Shown piece by piece: positions 11,976 through 23,808 of a stretch of 64,000 bases of DNA. Both the position numbers and the translations under genes were made by a program. Source of the stretch: Paramecium tetraurelia. Taxonomy: Eukaryota > Ciliophora > Oligohymenophorea > Peniculida > Parameciidae. The notes beneath the pieces are model-generated. The model saw nothing but the letters and a program-made list of their open reading frames with translations. It did no database searches and was not told the DNA's origin. The stretch is taken from the NCBI RefSeq assembly GCF_000165425.1, contig NW_001799630.1, positions 623,734-687,733 on the forward strand, given 5' to 3'. Within the stretch, counting starts at the first letter, position 1, and each line of letters opens with the position of its first letter.

Positions 11976-12024
11976 ATGGATATATAATTAATAAAATATT
12001 AAAATAAAATATTTAATTGATTTC

Positions 12025-14375
12025 ATGTTTTTCAAGTAATAATCATAGATGATTTAAGCTTTAATCGATTCTTCGGATTTTAGTAAAAACTAGATAATTT
12101 ATTAAAAAATGAAGGCTTGACTATTGAGACTATTTTTAATGAAGATGATATATTGTAGGAATTAAAAGGATCAAGCTCAGCAAAATTCGCCGACTTGTAA
12201 TTAATATAGTTTCATATAGCCTTATTTAACATCCGCAGGAATACAAAAAAATGATAGGGTATATTGTAAATGAAATTAATGATGACTCTCTTGATAAGAC
12301 TTGTAGAACAAAGTTTTTTAATATATAAATAAAAATAGATACCCTTTCTATTCCAGTGAGATTTTGGGATAAGAGAATGAAAAACTCATAAACTTTTTAT
12401 TTGATAAGCCAGAGGATGATATATTTGATGGAATCAATAATCCAATTGAAGATGATGAAACATAGCAAGTAGGAACTTCGGATAAGAATAATAATAATCA
12501 AATTGAAGACTAAGAAACATAACTAGAAGCAACGGCGAAAAAGAATGAAAAATTGAAAGAGAATGAGGAGATAAGGGCAAATTTGTTAGATTATTTGTTA
12601 CAACTACTTGAGGATGACGCTTTGAATGTTACAACAGCAGGTTATTTGGCTAAGGCTTTAAATACAATAATCCTAAAGAGGGGACTTTGTGTAAATTATT
12701 TTGATTAATATTAAGTTTTGGGAACATTTGAAACACAATCCACAGGTGATTTCAAACTTGTTTAAACATTGTTATCTGAAACATATTGTAGACATTATTG
12801 ATAGATTGATTTCTTTGGAGGACAATTATGAATAGCATAATGAATATATGATTGATAGATTGGCCTTATTACAAAGATTGGCATAAATATTAAAAGCAAA
12901 AGAATACTCATAAGTGATAGTTTAAAACATATGTGAATTATTTGAGGGATAGTTTAGAAAAGCTGTATAATAGTATGAAACTTAAACATAAGAATACAAA
13001 AAGATGTTATTACAATTTGTATAACAAATTACTCCTTCATATTTTATGTCGATTGCTTTATAAACATAATAAGCAGTCGCCTATAATGTAATAATAGCAT
13101 AGCTAGAATTTTTAAATAAACTGGCATTCTAAAATGAACATCAGGATTAAATTGAAAATACAGAAAAAGAAAGTCTTAAGATTCCAGATATCGTTCCATT
13201 GTTCTCACTCCTTATCAAAGACTTTTCAAAAGCTTTAAATTAATAAGATTAATTTAATATTTCATTTAAATCTACAGTTGGTACTTGCATTACACCTTTA
13301 GGGGAATGTAAATTATCATTAATCTAACTGATAAATAATTTATTAAGTAAATCAGAATTACAAAACTACTATTCCTATAGCATATTTTAATCAATAATCA
13401 ATCTTGTCAAATAGCATCCTTCAAATAATTAATTGCATCTATTATTCGAAAAAATAGTATTGGCCGTTTTTGCATCAAATAATGAATAACTTCAAAAATC
13501 TATGTTCTCAGAAACCAATTTAATCACATTTATTATTGAGAATAATAACGAAGAAGCTCGAAAGAATAAATTTGGATTTTAAGGAGTGTTGACACGCCTT
13601 TCAAATTATTTACATTAGAATGCAACCTAATCTTAATAATTTCAATTGAGTTTATAATAAGGTAATCTATCTTATTTAAATAATAGTGAATGTTAATTGG
13701 AGTCAATATATGGATGGTTTAAATGAAGTTAATAAAAAAGAACAGGAGTGGATCTTAGGAGTAAATCCAAAATAAAAATCATTTTAATTATCTGAAGAAA
13801 TTTCAAGTCCAAATATAATAATGCCTGAACCTCTAGTTTAATATGCATATACATAACCTTCAGGATTCAGAAAATGTGAAAGTTTTGAAAATAGTGATGA
13901 GGACAATGAGGGTAAAAATGAAGAAGAAATCTAACACGATTAATAAGAACAAAAAATTGAACCAGAACCAGAAACAGAAACAGGAACTGGTTAACAATAA
14001 GAAGTGTCTAATTAGAATAATAATAACCAAAAGGATCCATTAGATTTCGATTCTAATCCTGATGTTTAAGAAGAAATTATCAAAACTTAAGAATAAAATA
14101 TACCTTAGGATGAAGAGAAAACTGAATAAAATTAATAAATTGAATAGGGCAAGGAAAATGAAGGTAAAGACAATTAAGATGATTAATTTTAAATCTATCA
14201 ATTAGAGCAAAAATAGTATACTAATGAAGAGGTAATTCACACTCAGGAAGTGTAAGAAGAAGATAATCTAAAGCCATAAGAAAGCATTCCAGAACAATAA
14301 CATATACCAACAGATGATAAGGAGCCTAATTAAGAAGAGTAAATCAAATAAGAAGATATTGGATAATAGGAATGA
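12025..14375 (+). CDS. SAPS-family phosphatase regulatory subunit
   Basis: About 742 aa with five introns (23-26 nt); the first exon holds only 11 coding bases. The N-terminal 450 aa follow the SAPS (SIT4-associated/PP6 regulatory subunit) layout: FFGFSQK-type start, LDNLLKNEGLTIETIFNEDD, KYPFYSSEILGQEN, later FWEHLKHNPQVISNLFKHC and LKHIVDIIDRLISLED. SAPS proteins bind the PP6/Sit4 catalytic subunit and direct it in cell-cycle and growth signalling. The last 200 aa are an acidic Glu/Gln-rich low-complexity tail, as in the family. It ends at the first TGA after the tail. Confidence 0.85.
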
Positions 14376-14613
14376 AATATTATTATTTTTACATTGTAAT
14401 AAATAAATTTCATCTTTAAATTGATTGTTCTTTGACCAATGATAGATTTGATGAATTTCAATTGATAATATTTTGAAATCCTGAATAAAGTTATTTTTCT
14501 CTATATGTCTCTTACTTTTTAAGGTTTAATCTTTTAATGATAACTTTAGAATGAATATGTTTTATGATTGAAGATTTAACTTCTTACTTATTTTATTAAA
14601 ATTTAAATTAATA

Positions 14614-16968
14614 ATGTAAGAGCCATTTAAAGTGAGTATTAGAGTGAAGCCTTATGAGGGAAGATCAAGATTCCTCACTTAGAGAATAGGAAAAGAAACT
14701 GTATTATCGAAATAATGAAATAGATTATATAAGTAGAATGTCCAACTCAGACAATACGAGATCCTGATACATATGAGTAACGATCATTTGCATTTGATAA
14801 TGTGTTTAATGAAGGAGAGAGCACACGAGACATATATGATACAGTAAGGGAATTTAATATATAATACTAGTCAATATCATAAATGATTTATGATTGTGTT
14901 TCTTAAGGTTATAATGGAACAATTTTGGCTTACGGCTAAACAGGTTCAGGAAAGAGTTACACAATGTTTGGCAACTTATATGATCCTTTAGTAGAAAATG
15001 ATGGATTAGTTTCAATGGTTTTAGAATAATTATTCCAAATGAACGTTAAAATTAGTATTTCATATTTGGAAATTTACAATGAACAAATACGAGATTTAAT
15101 TGGAGATTAGGTTGGTTTGTAGTTAAATGAAGATCCTATTAAAGGAGTCATGTTATAAGATGTATAGGAATCGTAAATTATGACGATAGATTAAGCAAAA
15201 TCAATAATAATTAATGGCAATTAAAAAAGAGTAATGGCTGCAACTAATGCCAACCAATTCTCTTCTCGATCTCATGCTATTATATAATTATTTATTGTAA
15301 ATTAACAATATCAATGCAAATTATCCTTAGTGGATTTGGCAGGAAGTGAAAAAGCAAATGTAAATGAAGGTAGCAAAGGAATTAGATAAATGGAAGGAGC
15401 GAATATCAATAAAAGTTTATTAGCTCTAGGCAATTGCATCAATATGTTGGCTTGTGATTAATCAATCAAGAAGTTTGTGCCTTACAGGGATTCAAAATTA
15501 ACAAGACTTTTAAAAGACTCTTTGGGAGGCAATACTAAAACTCTAATGATAGGATGCGTATAACAAGTAGTTCAATGTCATGAGGAGAGTATTAACACTC
15601 TAAAATATGCATCAAGAGCCAGAGCAATAAAAAAAAAGATTGTCTAAAATATTAAAATTAATGAGGTCACAAATTGTAATTGCAATTGCAATTCAGAAAA
15701 TGTTAGTTTATTACAAGCTGAGATTGAAGCATTAAAATAGGAAGTATCATTCTAGTGTATATAATTATTAATAATATTATAGGTTAATTGACAGAAGAAG
15801 AGATTGAAATAAGATTGAATTTAAAGCAAATAGATTAATTGCAATTTTAAAACAGAGAAGGCTTAGAATATTTGTTACAATAATTGAATTCTGAGATGGT
15901 TGATGAAGATCGATTAAAGAATGATATAATGCAATATGAAAGAGCTATTAATGAGAATGAAGCGCATTAGATAAGAGTTAACTTCTTAATTGTAATCTAA
16001 AAAGAAAGAAAGAACTGATCCAAGAGACATTCAAATTGAGATGCTTAAAAAAGAAATTACTTTTCTCAGAGATCAGATTAAATAAAAGGATTTAGTTATT
16101 GATTCTTTGAAAATGGATAAAGATAATAGTAAACAATCTAGACCACATACTAGTTATTAAGAAACTGATAGATCTAAAATGAATAAAGAGAATTCTATTG
16201 AAATCGAAGTCAGAAAAGATAGTTTACAATACTGTGGATCATCTAAATCTATTAAATAGCCTACAAGCAGAGAAGAAGAATAACATCTATAGAAATTAAA
16301 TAAAGCCAGAGATAATTATAAGATTTTTAGGGCTAAAATGATTCAACTCTAAGAAAAGATGAACTATTACACTAAAAATGACATCTAATTAAGCTAAAAT
16401 TAATTAAAAGAAATTATTGATATGATGAATGAACTCTCAACTCAGAATGGTCCTGTTCTAAAACAAGATGAAGAAATGATTATCTATTTTCAAAAATTCA
16501 TTAAGTCTTAAACTCAGAAATCCTCATAACAAATAACTCAAACTACATTAAATAATCAAGTAACTACACCTTAACAAAGATCAAGGAGTGTTAATCCCAA
16601 TCCAATTAGAGGAAAAGGAACTTCTTAGCACTAAAGAAAGCCTTTATAACCTACCAATTAATCACCAATGAATAGACAATTATTCAGTAATCACACTAAA
16701 TAATATCAGTAACTAGTTTAAAAAGCAAAAAAGGTATAATAATGATTTGATTTTAGGAAAGTTGTCCCACTCCGTAGAATAAATAAAAGTTCATTTTGGA
16801 ATACGTAAAGAAAATGGAAAATCCGTTACCGAGGGGGAGCAACAAGTCCCCACTGCAATCATTCAGCTCAGATAATTCAGATAAGTATTAATTCACTAAT
16901 ATAAGACCAGAGACGATATTATTAAGCGCAGTTTTGTCTAAAAAGTACCATTTCAATCAATTTAATGA
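14614..16968 (+). CDS. kinesin, N-terminal motor
   Basis: About 733 aa with six introns. The motor fills residues 1-330: start [13 protein letters not shown]-loop [13 protein letters not shown], switch I SSRSHAI, switch [12 protein letters not shown], and [21 protein letters not shown] neck and coiled-coil region follows, then a Gln/Ser-rich tail. It is a plus-end-directed type motor by layout, moving on microtubules; subfamily not assignable. I extended the end to 16966-16968 because the TGA at 16743-16745 lies inside a canonical 23-nt intron, and the sequence after it is coding-like and higher in GC. One intron (14844-14870) is 27 nt and free of TGA. Confidence 0.93.
14844..14870 (+). other. 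in-frame-length, TGA-free intron in kinesin
   Basis: 27 nt with GTAAGG..CTAG ends. Removing it gives the normal kinesin spacing between IYDT and GYNGTI; keeping it would add nine residues without any stop. Most introns of this genome either shift frame or contain TGA when retained. Confidence 0.6.
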
Positions 16969-17159
16969 TATTATTATTTACAATTATTATTGTCTCATTA
17001 AAAAAAACCTAATTTATTCATTACTCTCATATTACAAATTATTTTTATTATAATCCATCTTAAAATCTTATGGGGTTTTCGATAAATCATAAAGCTACTA
17101 TGATAATTCAGATTTTTGGATTATAAAATATTTTCAACATTCAATAATTAAATTTAAAT

Positions 17160-17333
17160 ATGGATAATTCTAAATCGAAAGAAAATTAACAAGTAGAGCC
17201 ATTAAGACCTTGCTGTGCATGCCCAGATACAAGAAATCTAAGAGATGAATGCATTATTTCTTTTGGAGAAGAAAAATGCTCAAAGGAAATTGAAAACCAT
17301 AAACTTTGTTTGAAAAAACTTGGATTTGAATGA
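17160..17333 (+). CDS. COX17: cytochrome c oxidase copper chaperone COX17
   Basis: 57 aa, single exon, too short for most gene finders. It contains the full COX17 signature: RPCCACPDT (the CCxC copper site), then the twin CX9C pairs CPDTRNLRDEC and CSKEIENHKLC, and the closing CLKKLGFE, matching the human CMRALGF end. COX17 carries Cu(I) in the mitochondrial intermembrane space to SCO1 and COX11 for assembly of cytochrome c oxidase, and is imported by the MIA40 disulfide relay. All seven expected cysteines plus one extra are present. The start codon directly fits the family N-terminus. Confidence 0.95.
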
Positions 17334-17637
17334 AGTTGATTTAAAATTAACTAAATATGAATTCAAATTCTTTTTGAGCCCAATTCATCCTAGAACATTT
17401 TTATATATTCCTTTTTCTTGACTTTATTCTATATAAATAATATAATATTCAGCTAATATATATATTATGAACTTATTTAAAGCAATAGAGTAATTTTCTA
17501 CTTTCAGGTTCTCAAATTCTATAATAGATATCCTCAACATTCTGAAAAAGAATATTATGATTAAAATTGTTCAAAGCCTAATCTATACAATATTAGAAAG
17601 TAAAAATAATAAGTGATTTGTATTTAATTGAAATGTA

Positions 17638-18018
17638 ATGGGTCTAAGGTTTAAAAACAATATGGAAATACAACAGAACTATTACTAAATATTAGAAACA
17701 ATAATTTTTAATAAAAATTTATCCAGGAAAGATGCTTCATAAATATTATCATTGAAAAAGAGTGATATATATATCTGATGTAAGAAATTTGATTTGAGGA
17801 GTTGCTAAACTTACCTAGAAATATCAATAAATTAATATGGATTTAATCAAGCAAATTTCTTAACATAACTTCATTAGAAAACAATGTATTAGCTAAAATG
17901 TCTATTATCTAATACCATAATATACAAAGAGATTAACATCAAAACAAAATTTTTAAAGTTCTTTAAAATAGTGAATGTGTCAATTTAATAGTATTATTAA
18001 TTTATTTTATATTATTGA
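17638..18018 (+). CDS. weak hypothetical ORF
   Basis: ATG at 17638 and TGA at 18016-18018 if a 23-nt segment starting GTGATAT near 17761 is spliced, giving about 118 aa (MGLRFKNNMEIQQNYY start, Lys/Asn/Ile-rich). It ends only 6 bp before the WD40 start, too close for comfort even here. No family recognised, and base composition matches intergenic DNA. A second short ORF (about 17467-17616) precedes it. The whole 17334-18024 stretch may simply be non-coding. Confidence 0.2.
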
Positions 18019-18024
18019 TTAACT

Positions 18025-18938
18025 ATGGTAAAGAATAGCTTATATAATAGTCAAAAGTATCCGTGGCATCTACTTACACTATAGGGGAATCAATATCATC
18101 TCTAGATATTAGTTAAGAATACACAGCTGCAGGTTTATTAGATGAAACAGTGGCATTATGGAAGGATAAGGTATCGAAGGAAAATGAACCATAAAGATTG
18201 GAAGGGCATTTCTTAGGAATTGTGGATGTCAAATTCTCAAATAATGGGGAATTACTTGCAGTAAGTTCACTCGATAGCGTTATACGTATTTGGGATTTAA
18301 AGAAAAGCATAAAAGCAAAAGAGATAGTCTGTGATTAGATGGAGAATTGGAATATTTGTTGGTTGAAAAATTATATATGTACTGCTGGAGAAGGAGGAAG
18401 ATTGTCTATCTTTGGTATTGATCAAAATCAAGAGGAAATCCCAGTGTTTTCTGTTGAAAATTCATTTGCCTCCGCTTTGGCTGCAAATAATGCAAATATT
18501 GCTGTGGGAACAGATAGTGGGTCATTGCATATTGTTGAAGATCCTATTGAAAAGAGAAAATTGCATTCGAAAAAAGTTCATAAAAAAATGGTGAGATCTG
18601 TAAAATTTAGTAATGATGGTTTTAAAGCCTTTTCTAGTTCAGATGATGGAGATATCAAATTAACTGATTTAACTAAAATGAAAGAGATTAAGACATTTTA
18701 ACATCATTATTCTGTCAATTCAATCGATGTTAATCCAATAGATGATAAATTAGTTGTCAGTTGTTCATCTGACTACAAAGTTAGATTATGGGATACATCA
18801 TCTGGATAATGTATTGAATAATTTAATCCCTTTGACAAAAAGGATGACAAATTATGGGCTGTCAGATTCAATAGGGATGGATCTCTAATTGGAGTTTGTT
18901 CATAATAAGGTTAATTAAGTTTCTACAGTAGAAATTGA
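18025..18938 (+). CDS. WD40 protein, Ski8/WDR61-like
   Basis: About 296 aa with a single 23-nt intron placed immediately after the ATG. Seven WD40-type blades can be counted, for example EGHFLGIVDVKFSNNGELLA followed by IRIWDLK, and SVNSIDVNPIDDKLVVSCS followed by VRLWDT. The last blade has LWAVRFNRDGSLIGVCSQQG, close to WDR61. Ski8/WDR61 is the propeller of the SKI complex (cytosolic 3'-5' RNA decay with the exosome) and in animals also of the PAF1 complex. Size and blade number match; the exact orthology is inferred. Confidence 0.75.
18028..18050 (+). other. intron directly after the start codon
   Basis: 23-nt GTAAAG..ATAG intron at phase 0 right after ATG of the Ski8-like gene; the first coding exon is one codon. 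Confidence 0.75.
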
Positions 18939-19003
18939 AATAATAATAAGTTTTATAACCAAATGTTTATCAATACTTTAGATATTAAATATAATTATTA
19001 GCA

Positions 19004-20336
19004 ATGAGTTTTCTGAACAATGAGTCTGTAATAATTGAACAAAATCTTCCTTAAGATATATAAGAATCATTTGCAATAATAACTACACATGTCGGAGTTC
19101 CGAAAGTAATTGAGGATTACTCCTAAATTCCTGAAATTATATAATTAAAATCTGGGCTTATGTATTCAGAATAGCACCGGTTAATGTAATTTCATAGGGT
19201 CTAACCTCAACTTTCGTTTTTGTAAGGATAGGAAGATAAAAGTGTAATTTTATAACATGATCAAATTCGAGGATTGAATTCTGAGAGAACTGAAAATAAT
19301 GCAACATTGACATCCGCCATCATGTAATCTGGATTGTTCACCCACGAAAACTTTAGTCAACAACATGAAGGATTTATTTTGAAAAAAACAAAAAAATTAT
19401 TTCAACCCTTCAAATAGATATATTGTCATTTTTAGGATGGAATTTTAAGTTTTTATTAAGATTAGTAAAAATAAAAAGCTAGTTTCATACTCAATTTGGG
19501 TCTCTTTTATTTCTAATATTATAACAAACCAATTGTAAACAACGAAATATTTGAGTTTGGTTTAAAGTGTAAGAATGACAATAAAATATTTCAGTTTAAA
19601 GGACTTACTAGTAATTCATGGTTTTATTTGATCAAAAAATTCATAGATAATGTTCGCAATAAGCCAATAGTATAGTTCTATTTGAACCCATTTCCCCAAT
19701 ATTATAAAAAACGATTAATAACAAATGATTAATTTCAACAAATGAGTTAAACTGGGGATATTCTTCTATTTCAAACCAAATCTTGCAGTTCTAAACTACA
19801 AAGATTGTTAACTAGATCAAATTATGGTATAATTACATCCTAAAGTAGATCATGTTGCCATGATATTAAAATATTAGTCTGGTTCTATTTATATTTTAGA
19901 AGCAACTGATTAGAATGGAGTGGGAATATTTGACTGGAATTCCATGACTAACTAATTATGGTATGAATTATACTCAATGTAAAATATAATTGCCTATTAT
20001 AGGGTTGTATATCGATAGCTTCAATTAAAAAGGAATATTGATTTTTTATTATAAATTGAAAAATTTGTCAAAGAAAACGTGGGCAGATAATATCAATTAA
20101 GCTTTACAAAACTGTTGCAAGATAAATCTACAATTGTTACTTCATAAAATTAACATGAAGATCCAACTTATTTTTGTTCTTAACTAATTGCAAAGATTTA
20201 CAAATAAATTGGATTACTAAACTAGGATAAATCAGCTAACTAGTATTGGCCTGGATCCTTTTCTAATGAAAAAGAGGACATCTAACTTAAGAACTGTTCT
20301 CTCTCAGATGAATATCTTATTGGATTTAATATGTGA
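19004..20336 (+). CDS. PH domain plus permuted papain-fold (YiiX/NlpC-P60-like) protein
   Basis: About 436 aa with one 22-nt intron. Residues about 115-215 form a PH-like domain (EGFILKKTKKLFQPFKQIYC, ending SWFYLIKKFI). The C-terminal half begins GDILLFQTKSCSSKLQRLLT, then SNYDHVAMIL and later PTYFCSQLIAKIYKQIG. This is the order of the circularly permuted papain-like family (YaeF/YiiX): a GD-I-L/F strand, a catalytic His in DHVA, and a catalytic Cys in the late FCS-E/Q-L helix. Such enzymes act as lipid- or amide-bond hydrolases. A PH domain would place it on phosphoinositide membranes (inference). Orthologues with a PH-papain pair are, to my knowledge, mainly protist. Confidence 0.75.
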
Positions 20337-20636
20337 ATTAATTATTGTTGTACTCAATTTAAGTTCTTTTATAAATAATACTAAATTTCTATAATAATGA
20401 TATTTTTAATTGATAATCTAAATAGTTTCTTGTTGAAATTTGAACACTATCTAATATTCTCTATGAAATACGTATATATAGGGTTTATTATTAATACATA
20501 TAGTATTTTAGAAATAGAATTCTCTAAATATAAATATTTACACTAATTTCTCAAGTTAATAATTTAGATTATTGATAACTTGCGGTTAAAAATTCTGAAT
20601 AATTTTTATTAAATTTGTTTTATTTTTTTAATTCAG
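20337..20636. other. intergenic, nothing seen
   Basis: 300 bp of AT-rich DNA between the papain-fold gene and DIM1 with no ORF or motif I can support. Confidence 0.5.
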
Positions 20637-21698
<1,062 letters not shown>

Positions 21699-21752
21699 TA
21701 GATTGTTTCTGATTATTATAATTATATATTGTTTATTAAAATAAATTAATTA

Positions 21753-22499
21753 ATGCTGAAATAATAAGATTAATAGCAGGATGGATTTGTTAGTTTTATG
21801 TTAGAAAAGGAAGATTCTTATGTAATGAATCACAGTGAGACTCCTATTAAAAATAACAAAGATGAGGACTATTATAAACAATTAAGTAGGTAATTTTATG
21901 GTCAGAAAAGTGAAGGTATGTAGTCTTATGTCTAATAAAGCAGCGAAATTGGCACCAAAGATCGATCCTGCAGTGTTAAAATATAAAATTGTATCTCGTA
22001 CTTTTATCACCAATTCAGAGAGATAGAAACCTGCAATCTCAGTTCCTACTATCAGTGAATAATTGTAATAGGTATAAGTTTATTGTAATAATTCCTTTTC
22101 CTATTATAGTAGATCTAGAAACTCTTATCGTCAAGCAAACCTCAATTCTAAAGTAGCATCTAAAGTACTTAAAAGAAAAGCATTCATTCTACATAAAAAA
22201 TAAATAAAATTAAAAATTTGTATATGTAATAATAGCCACCAAAATTTAATATTCCTATTCCAATCAAAAAAATGAATATTCTTGAACCTCGAACTTATCG
22301 ATTAAGAATTGAAGAATCGGCAGATCAATTTAATCAAATTACTCTAAATTCATATAGAAGCACATTAAACAGCAGCACCAAAAGTATTGCAAAATAAGAT
22401 AAAATTTCAGATAATTGTTATCCTATCAAATTGTAAACCTAATTACGAGAAGATAACTCAAATAATGTATTTAAAATATCATTTCGAAATAAATATTGA
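21753..22499 (+). CDS. hypothetical protein
   Basis: About 232 aa after two introns (25 nt starting at the GTATGTAGTC donor near 21914, and 23 nt starting GTAGCATC near 22153). The protein is polar, Ser/Asn/Gln-rich, with PKIDPAVLKYKIVSRTFI in the first half and PPKFNIPIPIKKMNILEPRT followed by YRLRIEESADQFNQITL in the second. No transmembrane helix or known domain is seen. The spliced length is a whole number of codons and the frame is coding-like throughout. Family unknown. Confidence 0.6.
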
Positions 22500-23808
22500 T
22501 TATAATGAAAATGCAAATTTTGCTATTTCAATTATTATTTACAAAATTTATAATTATTGAAATAACACTTTATGAAACTCATATTCTAAGTTAAATTCTT
22601 TCTTTAAAGAAGGAAAATATTGGACTATTTATAATACTTGTGTGATAACTATTCAAGAAATGCCTTTATATAATTTTAAGACCTAATATTTTTGTTAATA
22701 TATCTTTCTATTTTATCCTTAATCCCTTTTGAAAATTATTAAAATATTTAATCAATCTAGTTTTGATTAATCTTAATTATTATAAGTTCTAATCTATATT
22801 CCAAAAATTTATAGAATACTAACTTATTATTTATCTGTTTAATAATATTGATTGATGAATTATTTTCTAATGAGTAAAGGAAATGGCAGAAAGTAGCTTC
22901 CTTTATAATAATATTAGCCAGAAATTTATTAATCATTCATGAGAATACTTAGTCATTGGGTATGTTGGTTCCGTTAAAAAATTTATTGTTTGAGAATTGT
23001 AAAGTGGAAAACAAATTTATAACATAATCTTGAATATTTATCATATATCATAGAATTGATTTGTTTATATAACCAAATATAAAGGAGTCATTAAATAAAT
23101 ATCTCTTGATCAGCTATCACGTAAGCAAAATTTCACTTCAAATTGAATTACTAAAAATAATCATTAGAACTCATAATATTTCCTCGTTAACTATTGAGAT
23201 TGGCCCAATAAATTTATTTATGATTTAGATAGTGTAAAGCTTTGCATAATTAGATTTAAAAATAAAGCGAGTTAAACAAATAAATAGTAACTTAATTAAT
23301 TTTATAATAAAGAATTAATATTTTATATAATTTGCTCCTTATCATGATAATCACACGAGTAAGTTGATTTTCAAATAATTGAATTATTTAAATTATGATA
23401 TGAGTGATTATTTGAAATTATTACTTCAGTTTTTGAATATGCATTTCTTCCATTTTATGAACCTATATAACCAAAAAAGGAGAACTATCAAACTAGTTTT
23501 AAGTAGAATGTTATCAATAGATAATTACTATAATTAATAAAAAAGAAATCAAAAAAATTAAGAAAAGTAAAATAAGAAAATCACAATATAAGTATTAAAA
23601 TAAGAAAACAAAAGGCGACAATATGCAAGTATTAGATTTTGCTTTTTTTTTAATGAAAATGAAAATAAATTTAATTTTAAATTACCTAAAAATAGTGAAC
23701 CAAAACTAAATATGAATAGGAATTCTTTCGTATGAAATAATATTGCGCATTAATTGGGAATTAAAGGACTGTATATTTTGAAATTATTTCAATATTAATA
23801 AATTTGGT
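22500..23808. other. gene-poor 1.3-kb stretch
   Basis: Unusually long gap for this compact genome. No recognisable gene, tRNA or repeat. Near its end (23400-23735) there is a stop-free plus-strand ORF of 112 codons starting MSDYLKLLLQFLNM; an overlapping frame reads FEYAFLPFYEPIQPKKENYQ, which looks more protein-like than either whole frame. This could be a decayed gene or a small gene whose splicing I could not solve. Confidence 0.35.
23400..23735 (+). CDS. doubtful ORF, possible gene relic
   Basis: ATG at 23400, TGA at 23733-23735, unspliced, about 111 aa, Lys/Asn/Gln-rich with a polar C-terminus (FNFKLPKNSEPKLNMNRN). Another frame over the first half looks more coding-like, so either an intron or a frameshift separates them. 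No family recognised. Confidence 0.2.

Noticed and set aside
11745-11991. Alternative ORFs on both strands over the small basic gene
   Set aside because: They come from reading the exon in other frames or through the 26-nt intron; the spliced Lys/Ala-rich frame is better supported.
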